Shown here: in pieces, positions 1 through 7,882 of the stretch
Layout: each line of letters starts with the position of its first letter
Position numbering within the stretch: the first letter of the stretch is position 1
The notes under the pieces: generated by a model
Databases searched by the model: none
What the model was told of the DNA's origin: nothing
What the model saw: the letters and a program-made list of their open reading frames with translations, nothing else
Program-made: the position numbers and the translations under genes
NCBI GenBank assembly: GCA_902580445.1
Contig: CACHKQ010000001.1
Coordinates: 1 to 64,000 of the forward strand
Length of the DNA stretch: 64,000 nucleotides
Direction of reading: 5' to 3'
Source: an uncultured Pelagibacteraceae bacterium
Lineage (GTDB): Bacteria > Pseudomonadota > Alphaproteobacteria > Pelagibacterales > Pelagibacteraceae

Positions 1-450
1 AAGAAAACTGTTGCGAGTATCGCTTCATTAAAAACCACAAAATATTTAACAGTTCACATCAGTGGAGGTTTGAATATGCTTATGGCAGCAAAGGAAGCTG
101 CAGGAAATTTAGAATTGTTAGGTGTCACAGTGCTGACCTCTCAATCTGCATCTCAAGAACAGGTTAAACATTTAGCAGACCTAGGTATAAAATCTGGGCT
201 TAGTGGTATAGTTGCCTCTGCACAGGAATATTCATCTGTAAGATCTTTGTCAAAAAACTTAAAGATTTTTTGTCCTGGAATTCGAGGTCTTGAAGATAAA
301 AAAGATGACCAAAAAAGAGTTATGAGTTACTCAGAGTTTTATAAGATTACAAAAAATGATGATAAAGCATTTACAGTAATAGGAAGACCAATCTATGAAA
401 GTGGGGATGCTGGTAAAAACATTAAAAAAATTATACAGTCAGCACAATAA
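1..450 (+). CDS. pyrF: orotidine 5'-phosphate decarboxylase, C-terminal part (5' end outside window)
   Basis: Frame is open from base 1 (KKTVASIASLKTTKYLTVHISGG...); keeps CPGIR, DQKRVM and VIGRPI motifs. Confidence 0.85.
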   Translation, partial: KKTVASIASLKTTKYLTVHISGGLNMLMAAKEAAGNLELLGVTVLTSQSASQEQVKHLADLGIKSGLSGIVASAQEYSSVRSLSKNLKIFCPGIRGLEDKKDDQKRVMSYSEFYKITKNDDKAFTVIGRPIYESGDAGKNIKKIIQSAQ

Positions 451-470
451 TAAATTAACCGCTTTTAATA

Positions 471-1685
471 ATGAAAATAAAAAGAGGAATACCTTTAATT
501 GACCAGCACGATAAAAATGGTTTTTATGGAGGAAAATTTGGGGGTAATTATGTTGCTGAAACAGCCATTCAACCGATTAAAGATTTATCAAACTTATTTG
601 AGAAACTCAGAAGAGATAAAAAATTTTTAAAACTTAAGGATCACTATTTCAAAAATTATTTAGGTGGCGAGACTCCTCTTTTTAAATTAGAGACATTATC
701 TGAATATCTTGGTGGTGCTCAGATCTGGTGCAAAGATGTATCGGCCATTCATGGGCAAGCGCACAAGGGTTATCATGCAACAGTAAATGCTCTGATATGT
801 AAAGCTGCAGGTAAAAAATATATTGTAGGCGACACGGGGGCCGGTATGTTTGGTAAAAACCTGGCAATGGCCGCCCGTGAACTAAAACTAAAATGCAAAA
901 TTTTCATGGGAACAAAGGATATAAAACGTCAGGCACCCAACGTTAAATTTATGAGAGAGGCTGGGGCGGAGATTATTCCTGTTAATACTGGTAGTGCTAC
1001 ATTGGTTGATGCCGTATCAGAATGTATGAGATATTACGTTAGTAACTGTGATACTACGCATCTCGCAGTCGGATCAGCAATCGGAGCAAACGTTTTTTTA
1101 AAAATTTGTGCGTACTCAACTGCTCAAATCTCAAAAGAATTAAAAAGTCAATTAATTGAAGAATTTGGCGAAATTCCTAAAATGAAGCTGGTGAATGTTA
1201 TAGGGGGTGGTTCTAGCGCTATAGGATTTTGGAGCGAATTTATAGATTATCCAAAAAAACATGTTGAGCTTATAGGTGTTGAAGCAAAATATTGTGCCCC
1301 ACTTACAACAAACGCAAAATTAGCAATTTTACATGGAGCTGCTCAATATTGTTTAACTGATAAAAATGGTCAAATAAAAGAAACTCACTCAATTTCTGCA
1401 GGTTTAGATTATCCTGGCGTCTCGCCTCTCCATTGTTTTTTAAAAGATACAGGTCGCGCACGCTATTGTTCTGCAAGTGATGAACAAGCTCTAGCAGCTT
1501 TTAAACTAGTTACAAAGCTTGAGCCATCAGTTAAACCTAGTCTAGAACCCGCTCATTGTTTGCATGAGGTTATAAGACTTGCACCTAAATTAAATCAGGA
1601 TGAAATTATAATTTATAATAATTGTGGGCACGCTTACAAAGATAGAAAAATAATAAAAGATAAAATAGGATATTTTCCATCATGA
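471..1685 (+). CDS. divergent tryptophan synthase beta-like PLP enzyme
   Basis: TrpB framework (KFGGNYVAET, QAHK, TGAG, IKRQAPNV, NVIGGGSSAIG, THSISAGLDYPGVSP, GRARY), but the canonical KREDLNHTGAHKxNN, AETGAGQHG, GPHPYP and NLSGRGDKD motifs are altered. Confidence 0.85.
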   Translation: MKIKRGIPLIDQHDKNGFYGGKFGGNYVAETAIQPIKDLSNLFEKLRRDKKFLKLKDHYFKNYLGGETPLFKLETLSEYLGGAQIWCKDVSAIHGQAHKGYHATVNALICKAAGKKYIVGDTGAGMFGKNLAMAARELKLKCKIFMGTKDIKRQAPNVKFMREAGAEIIPVNTGSATLVDAVSECMRYYVSNCDTTHLAVGSAIGANVFLKICAYSTAQISKELKSQLIEEFGEIPKMKLVNVIGGGSSAIGFWSEFIDYPKKHVELIGVEAKYCAPLTTNAKLAILHGAAQYCLTDKNGQIKETHSISAGLDYPGVSPLHCFLKDTGRARYCSASDEQALAAFKLVTKLEPSVKPSLEPAHCLHEVIRLAPKLNQDEIIIYNNCGHAYKDRKIIKDKIGYFPS

Positions 1686-2482
1686 CAAATAATATTGATT
1701 TAGCTTTTAAAAAAGGGAAGATTGAGAATAGACCTCTTTTAATAACTTATTCAGTTTGTGGAGATCCAAATAAAAAAAAATCCCTTGAAATTTTAAAGTC
1801 AATCTCAGAGCACGTCGATATTGCAGAATTGGGATTTCCTTTCAACTGTCCCCAAGCAGACGGGCCTGACATACAAAATAGTACCTATAGAGCAATTGAA
1901 AATGGAATAAATTTGAAAAAAACATTTGAATTGGTAAAAAATTATAAGAGATATAAAAATTCAAAACCATTAATTCTGATGGGTTACTATCAAATAATTT
2001 TTCATTACGGTGAAAAAAAATTTGTAAAAAAATGTAAAGAGGTTGGTGTTGACGGGTTAATTGTTGTTGATCTTCCTTGGCCTGATAATAAAAATTTTGC
2101 TAAACTTTGTAAAAAAAACTCAATTTGTTTTGTTCAGTTGATTGCGCCAACAACAACAAAAAAAAGGATGAAATTGATAATTAAAGATAGCCATCAGATG
2201 GTGTATCAGATTTCTATGATCAGTACGACAGGAAAGAAGTTAAAGGTCTCAGCAAAAGAAATTATTAGAAATAACAAGATTATTAAGAGAATCAACCCAA
2301 AAAAAAATGTTGTGGTAGGCTTTGGGATAACTAAAAAAACTATATCATCACTTAAGGAATGTGATGGATTGGTTGTGGGTTCTGCTATTTGTAAAGCTAT
2401 ATCGGCATCTTTAAAAAGTCGTCAAAATCCTGTCATAAAATTAAATAAAATGGTAGAAGTTTTAAAAAATAAAATTATATGA
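1682..2482 (+). CDS. divergent tryptophan synthase alpha-like protein
   Basis: TrpA framework (GDP, AELGFPF, QADGPDIQ, LMGYYQIIFHYG, VDGLIVVDLP, LIAPTT, VGFGI, GSAI); loop-2 and loop-6 residues altered; 4-nt ATGA overlap with the upstream gene. Confidence 0.85.
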   Translation: MTNNIDLAFKKGKIENRPLLITYSVCGDPNKKKSLEILKSISEHVDIAELGFPFNCPQADGPDIQNSTYRAIENGINLKKTFELVKNYKRYKNSKPLILMGYYQIIFHYGEKKFVKKCKEVGVDGLIVVDLPWPDNKNFAKLCKKNSICFVQLIAPTTTKKRMKLIIKDSHQMVYQISMISTTGKKLKVSAKEIIRNNKIIKRINPKKNVVVGFGITKKTISSLKECDGLVVGSAICKAISASLKSRQNPVIKLNKMVEVLKNKII

Positions 2483-3444
2483 ATTGGATAAAAGACAAAA
2501 TTAAAAAGTTTGGTGACTCATTAAAAAAATACACCAGAAAAAGACCTTCCAGGAATGAGCAAGAAAATGCGGATTGGATAAACTGTCCGTCATGCAAAAA
2601 GTTACAATATAAAAAAGATTTAGAGGGATCACAATTCATTTGCTCCTGTAACTATCATTTCGATTACCCTGCAAAACTAAGACTAAAAGGGTTATTTGAT
2701 AATTCTTTGTTTGAGGAGATCCCTTGTCCTCCAGCTGATGCTGATCCACTTAACTTCAAAATAAATAATAAACCATATATTTCAAAAAGGAAAAAATATG
2801 AAGAAACAACAGGCCTTGATTCAGCGCTTCTGTGCGCATCTGGTAAGCTAAATGGTTTAACTGCTGTAATTGTTTGTTCAGAATGGAAATTTGGTGGAGC
2901 GGCAATGACACCTAAAGAATCTGAGCATTTTGTTGCGGCCGCAGTAAAGGCAATAGAAATTAAAGCAGATATATTTGTTTCTATTTTACAATCGGGCGGT
3001 ATGGCGGTTACAGGTGGGGTTCCAGCTTTGGCCAGCGGAATGGTCAAAACTCAAATTGCTTTTTCTGAATTGGATAAAGCCGGAGTTTTAACTGTTGGCG
3101 TTGCATGCTCAAAACTTTCAGGCGGGACATATGTTATGTGGAATAATCATACTATATTAGCTGTTGAATCACCCTCAAGTCATGATGTGCTTTTTTCAGG
3201 AAAAAGAGTCACGGCTAATCTGAAGTCGGGTGAAACGTTGCCAGAAAATTTTGGTCTTGGTTCTTCGCTAGAGGCTTTAGTTGATATAATTTTTTCGAGT
3301 AGATTAGAAATTAAGGATGGCATTACTAAAATTTCTAGAGTGCTATTGAAAAAACCTCAAATTAAATCTATAGCTGATAATCCAAGTGAAACTATAGATG
3401 AGAGCATCGAAAAAACTTTATCAGAAACTTCAAAAGCAGTATAG
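2479..3444 (+). CDS. divergent acetyl-CoA carboxylase carboxyltransferase beta (AccD)-like protein
   Basis: N-terminal Cys ribbon WINCPSCKK...FICSCNYHF and crotonase-like CT fold, but the GGARMQE-type and GGVSASFA-type motifs are replaced; 4-nt ATGA overlap with the upstream gene. Confidence 0.8.
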   Translation: MNWIKDKIKKFGDSLKKYTRKRPSRNEQENADWINCPSCKKLQYKKDLEGSQFICSCNYHFDYPAKLRLKGLFDNSLFEEIPCPPADADPLNFKINNKPYISKRKKYEETTGLDSALLCASGKLNGLTAVIVCSEWKFGGAAMTPKESEHFVAAAVKAIEIKADIFVSILQSGGMAVTGGVPALASGMVKTQIAFSELDKAGVLTVGVACSKLSGGTYVMWNNHTILAVESPSSHDVLFSGKRVTANLKSGETLPENFGLGSSLEALVDIIFSSRLEIKDGITKISRVLLKKPQIKSIADNPSETIDESIEKTLSETSKAV

Positions 3445-4654
3445 CAAAAGAATTAATTTAGATCTTAAAAGGATCAAGAAAGTTTTATCTATACTTCATA
3501 ATCCTCAAGACGAACTTAATAATGTTATCAATGTTATAGGTAGCGATGGTAAAAACAGTTTTTTAACGTCATTAAAATACTTTCTAGAAGCAGATAATAA
3601 AAAAGTAAATACGTTTACTAGTCCTCATTTATACGATGTAAGATCAAGAATTTGGTTGGGGAATCGATTTATTTCACTCGCTGAAATAAAAAAATATAAG
3701 AAAATTATTGAAAAAACAAAACAAAGGCTCACTTTATTTGAATTGCTTACATGTATATTTATTTTGGCAGCAACTAAAACAGATTCTAATTCCTTTAATC
3801 TAATCGAGGCTGGATTATTTTTTAGAAAAGATAGTACAAATCTTTGGCAAACCCCTTTAGCACAAATCTGTACACAAATTAACAAGCAACACACTGAATG
3901 GATTAACCCTAAAAGTATAGTGGAAATATGTAGACAAAAAGTTGGTTATTTGAGTGAAAATACTACTATTTATACGGGAAAACAAAAACCAAAAACTTTT
4001 AAAATAATAAAAAAAATTTTACAGAAGAACTCAAGTCATAAAAAATATTATGGTTCATGGGGTATTATAAATAAAAATAATAAAAAATTTTATAAAGATC
4101 AAAATAATTTAATCTCGCTCAACTCTAAAAATATTCATTCTGATGGTTTATGGGAAAATGTTGGTTTGGCTATTAAAGTAGCGATTGATTTAGGAGTAGA
4201 CGTAAAAAAAATAAAGCAAACAATTAAAAAAATTAAATTTGAAGGCCGTTGTCAATTTGTAAGAGGTAAATTGACAAAAAGACTCTATAAATCCGAAAAA
4301 TTTTTAATTGATACTTGCCATAGTGACGAGTCTACCAAAAATTTAGCGAGGTATTTAAGACAATTAAAATTACCTATCTATGGTATATGCGGAATATTAA
4401 AAAATAAAAATCCTGATAAATTAATAAAAAATTTTAAAGGAATTTTCAAAAAGTTAGTTACTTTTAAAATTCCAGAGGAACCAAATGCTTTAAGCTCATT
4501 TGATTTAAAAAAAATTTCCGAAAAACAAGGTTTTAAAACGGTTGAAGCTAAAAATATTAAAGATGCATTAAAAATAATCTCATCTAAGGAAAAAAAAATT
4601 ATTGTACTTTGGGGTAGTACATACGGTGCAGGAAATGCTTTGAGTTTAAATTAA
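3398..4654 (+). CDS. divergent FolC / Mur-ligase-like (folylpolyglutamate synthase-like) protein
   Basis: VIGSDGKNSF at the P-loop position, FTSPHL, EAGLFFRKDSTN, EGRCQFVRGKL, DTCHSDES, WGSTYGAGNALSLN; overlaps the upstream ORF by 47 nt. Confidence 0.75.
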   Translation: MRASKKLYQKLQKQYSKRINLDLKRIKKVLSILHNPQDELNNVINVIGSDGKNSFLTSLKYFLEADNKKVNTFTSPHLYDVRSRIWLGNRFISLAEIKKYKKIIEKTKQRLTLFELLTCIFILAATKTDSNSFNLIEAGLFFRKDSTNLWQTPLAQICTQINKQHTEWINPKSIVEICRQKVGYLSENTTIYTGKQKPKTFKIIKKILQKNSSHKKYYGSWGIINKNNKKFYKDQNNLISLNSKNIHSDGLWENVGLAIKVAIDLGVDVKKIKQTIKKIKFEGRCQFVRGKLTKRLYKSEKFLIDTCHSDESTKNLARYLRQLKLPIYGICGILKNKNPDKLIKNFKGIFKKLVTFKIPEEPNALSSFDLKKISEKQGFKTVEAKNIKDALKIISSKEKKIIVLWGSTYGAGNALSLN

Positions 4655-5019
4655 AGATGTTTGTTTATAAACGCTTCAATATTTGACTGGTCAGTTCCGC
4701 CAACAAGTGTGTCAACGTGAGAACCATCTTTATATAAGAAGAGAGTTGGAATAGAACGAATAGCATTAGAAGTAGCAAAATTTGGCTGTGAGTCTACATC
4801 GTGATTTGCTATCACAATTTTATCTGCCATTTTCTCAGAGATAGTTTCTAAAATTGGATTTATAGCTTTGCAAGGTCCATTTGGTGAAGAGTAAGCCCCC
4901 TCATTTGATGAGAGGGCTTACTCCCCACACCAATCAGCTGTAAATTTAATTAAAGTTAATTTACCTTTTGTAGCTATTAATTCTTTATAATTTTCATCTG
5001 TACTTTTTAAAAGAGCCAT
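4651..5019 (-). pseudogene. trxA: thioredoxin gene interrupted at the WCGPC active site by a 48-nt in-frame insertion carrying a TAA stop (pseudogene or recoded gene)
   Basis: Minus-strand reading: MALLKSTDENYKELIATKGKLTLIKFTADWCG[E*ALSSNEGAYSSPNG]PCKAINPILETISEKMADKIVIANHDVDSQPNFATSNAIRSIPTLFLYKDGSHVDTLVGGTDQSNIEAFINKHL*; frame is the same on both sides. Confidence 0.85.
4889..4923 (-). repeat. 16-bp stem / 3-nt loop hairpin inside the trxA insertion
   Basis: + strand GAGTAAGCCCCCTCAT-TTG-ATGAGAGGGCTTACTC; 15 Watson-Crick pairs plus one non-WC position, which is G.U in trxA-sense RNA. Confidence 0.9.
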
Positions 5020-5049
5020 AATTTCTAATTAAAGTTTTTTTCAAAAATG

Positions 5050-5355
5050 TCAATCTAACAATTTTGTCTTATTTTCAATTTTGTTAATTTCTTTTCTTAA
5101 ATATTCAGCTTCTGCACAAATTTTTTCATATTGGTAATTCCATTTAAATCTCTGTATTAAATCGATAATGTTAATAGGAAGGTTTATTAGGTAAACTAAT
5201 AAAAATATCAAAGGTCGTTGTTTAAAAAATTCTATTTCGGCCTTATTCTCTACTTCTAAATATTTCTTATACCTATAAGCTTTTAAAATCCATTCCATTT
5301 TATATTTTAAATTTTCTTTTAAAAAATCTTTTTGTCTATATTCACCCCACAACAT
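5050..5355 (-). CDS. hypothetical protein with one predicted TM segment
   Basis: ORF abutting the exonuclease I gene (1-nt overlap); hydrophobic PLIFLLVYLINLPINIIDLI segment. Confidence 0.6.
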   Translation of the reverse strand: MLWGEYRQKDFLKENLKYKMEWILKAYRYKKYLEVENKAEIEFFKQRPLIFLLVYLINLPINIIDLIQRFKWNYQYEKICAEAEYLRKEINKIENKTKLLD

Positions 5356-6770
5356 TAAGCTGCCTCATATTTTTTTTGAATATCCATTACAAGATCATTA
5401 TATTCTTCTAATAATTTTAGCTTTTCTGGCTCATTTTCATATTTGGCCCTGGCATCGTCAATTTGCTTCATAAAATCTCCGACTGTAGTCCAATTTTCGT
5501 TTTTATCAGAAAAAATTCTCCTAGAAATATCTTCTTTGACCATTTTATAAATTGATTTTGAGCTTGATTGGAGTAAATCTTCCCTTTCTTCATAACAAAT
5601 GTGCGAAGCAAAATAATTGTATTTATTAGCATTAAATTTACCGATAAACTTTATTTTTTCTTCCCAACTTGCTTTATGAAATTCTTCCATAAGCTTTTCA
5701 TCTTTTTTATCTGCAAATTTGCCATCATAAATAGTTTCCTCAGGCATTAAATTAGGTTTGTCTTGTTTAAGGTTTTGTTTTTCAAGAGCAGTCTCTTCAA
5801 TTATATCTAAAATCCGATTTCTAAATTTTTCATTTTTTTGCAAAGCATCAGCTCTAGATTTAAGTGTCTCAATACCAATTTTTTTATAAACTTCATTTTC
5901 TAAAGCATATTCTCCTTTGAGAAGAACTATACTTTTGTTTGTACGGATAGTTCGCACAGGTTTTGGAGGCTTTGACAATATTTTTTTTAAATCTATATCA
6001 TTTAAATCAAAAAAATCTTGCGGTGCGAGTGAAAGATCCCAGGCCAGGCCCCACCTATATACTTTATGAAATCCAATGTGACTCACTGCGTACGAACGCA
6101 ACCTTCCATAAAACCACTCATGACTACAGAACACTTTTTCTGATTTAATGAAGTTTTCAGCACTTTCCCGGCTTAAGGTATTTAAATAGGAATTCCATAA
6201 ATTTTTATTTCTTTGATAAACTAATTTGCCAAGACTTTCACACGCTATCGTATCAGATTTAGCGCCGTGTGAGTCTTGTCTTGGAATTAAAGTATCTAAT
6301 TTAAAAATAGGATTACCTTTTTCAGAAATTTGAGTTTTTATGATTTTATCATCAATTAGTTTAGCTGATCGAATTATATTTAAAACATCGCCTTGTTTAT
6401 TTCCATTTGTATTCGTTAAGTATGGTTTTTTAAGAGACTTAAATAGCCATTTGCGTATCACTTCAAAATCATAGTTAACTGCATTATGTCCAAAATAGAT
6501 AGCTTTACCCCAAGATTTAAATTTATTTTCTGCATCAAGGAGAAGCTGGAAGTTACTTGTATTTGTGTTTCTTAAAGTGTTTGGACTAATCTTACAAACC
6601 TCCATCACTGCTGTAAGATTTGGAATTACTCCCTCTTTCAATTTTGAACGACCATGAAATTCATCTAAAGTATTAAACTCATCATCGACTAATTTAGCAT
6701 AAATTTCTAAGACGCAGTCAAATGAGGTTGATGCCCCTGAAGATTCCAGATCTAAAAAAACCATATTCAT
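5355..6770 (-). CDS. sbcB: exodeoxyribonuclease I
   Basis: DEDDh motifs FLDLESSG, GHNAVNYDFEVIR, HGAKSDTIACESL; C-terminal region collinear with remembered ExoI. Confidence 0.85.
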   Translation of the reverse strand: MNMVFLDLESSGASTSFDCVLEIYAKLVDDEFNTLDEFHGRSKLKEGVIPNLTAVMEVCKISPNTLRNTNTSNFQLLLDAENKFKSWGKAIYFGHNAVNYDFEVIRKWLFKSLKKPYLTNTNGNKQGDVLNIIRSAKLIDDKIIKTQISEKGNPIFKLDTLIPRQDSHGAKSDTIACESLGKLVYQRNKNLWNSYLNTLSRESAENFIKSEKVFCSHEWFYGRLRSYAVSHIGFHKVYRWGLAWDLSLAPQDFFDLNDIDLKKILSKPPKPVRTIRTNKSIVLLKGEYALENEVYKKIGIETLKSRADALQKNEKFRNRILDIIEETALEKQNLKQDKPNLMPEETIYDGKFADKKDEKLMEEFHKASWEEKIKFIGKFNANKYNYFASHICYEEREDLLQSSSKSIYKMVKEDISRRIFSDKNENWTTVGDFMKQIDDARAKYENEPEKLKLLEEYNDLVMDIQKKYEAA

Positions 6771-7882
6771 TTTTTATCCTTTTTTTTTAAACCATATTCA
6801 GCTGTCATTGCAAAAAACTCATCTAGATAACTATCAAAGTTAAGATATTGCTTTTCTAAATCTCTAGTCAATTTTTTTTGTTTTCCAACTATATCTTCTA
6901 AACCAAACATATTGTTCTGGATTAACCCCATTAAATTTTGAAAGTCAGGTGAGCTAAAAAATTCAAGAGCAGATTTCTTGTTATCTTTACTCTCATTCTT
7001 ATTCATAAGGTTGTATTTTTCTAAAAACTTTCTTTGAAGTTCAGCTAACATTCTAAGTTTTTCAAAATTATAATTACAAATAAAAATATTTCCTTTTTGT
7101 AAAAAAGCTTTTTTTTGATTGAACTCTTTTGGAACTGCAGTAGTGAATATAATTCCAACGTCTGCTTTTGTTTCTTTCATATCTTGTTGTAATTTATCTA
7201 TCCAATTCTTTGAAAAGGACTTAGTTTTTTTGCTCTCATATAAAATTCTACCGATTTCTACTCCTCCATTTTTTACCTTTTGTAGCCAATCAGCACCTGG
7301 CTCACCTTTTTCATAAGCAATTATTTCATCATCTTTATCTTCAAATACTTCTCTTAATAGTTTCCCTATTGTAATTTCTTGAGCAGAACCTTGATCGGTG
7401 GTTAGGCCTTGGTTTCCTCTTTCTTTGGCTTTTTCAATATCTTTCTGCATTCTTTCTATTTTAAGTTTGAGAACATTTTTCTCTTGTTCAGACTGCTTTT
7501 TATCTTGTTTTGACTTCTCATTATTTTTTGCTTTTAAAACAGCTTCTGCAGATTCTATTGCAGCTTGAATATCTTTTTTCTTATCTAACTCAAGTTGTTT
7601 TATCTTTAGATCTTTTTCTTTTTGGACTTTTAAAAAATCCTTTTTTGCTTCTTGTACTGCATTTTTTTTATTATCTTCTATTTCTTTCTTTTTTAAACTT
7701 TCAAGTTTTTGTCTTTCTTTGATAATTTGATCCTGGGCTTTTTTATCTGCCTCTTTTATTCTTTTGTCTGCAATATCTTTAAAATTTTTTTCTTTTTGAG
7801 CAGCGAGGGACTGAGCTCTTTTTTCAGCTACCTCGCTTAACTCAATTTCTTTTTTACAGTGTGGACACCTAAATTTTTCCAT
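6767..7882 (-). CDS. DUF2130 family protein (CxxC ribbon + coiled coil + nuclease-like domain)
   Basis: MEKFRCPHCKKEIELSE N-terminus, long K/E/Q coiled coil, GRILYESKKTKSFSKNWIDKLQQDM..ADVGIIFTTAVPKEF. Confidence 0.75.
   Translation of the reverse strand: MEKFRCPHCKKEIELSEVAEKRAQSLAAQKEKNFKDIADKRIKEADKKAQDQIIKERQKLESLKKKEIEDNKKNAVQEAKKDFLKVQKEKDLKIKQLELDKKKDIQAAIESAEAVLKAKNNEKSKQDKKQSEQEKNVLKLKIERMQKDIEKAKERGNQGLTTDQGSAQEITIGKLLREVFEDKDDEIIAYEKGEPGADWLQKVKNGGVEIGRILYESKKTKSFSKNWIDKLQQDMKETKADVGIIFTTAVPKEFNQKKAFLQKGNIFICNYNFEKLRMLAELQRKFLEKYNLMNKNESKDNKKSALEFFSSPDFQNLMGLIQNNMFGLEDIVGKQKKLTRDLEKQYLNFDSYLDEFFAMTAEYGLKKKDKK

Noticed and set aside
2664-3047. 127-aa minus-strand ORF
   Set aside because: Antisense to the AccD-like gene, Ala/Ser/Thr/Pro-rich translation typical of shadow ORFs.
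4889-4923. Hairpin as a Rho-independent terminator for folC-like/trxA
   Set aside because: No T-tract follows on either strand and it lies inside the trxA reading frame, flanked by in-frame thioredoxin sequence.
7510-7722. 70-aa Leu/Phe-rich plus-strand ORF resembling a TM protein
   Set aside because: Antisense to the DUF2130 coiled coil; artefact of Lys/Gln/Glu codons.
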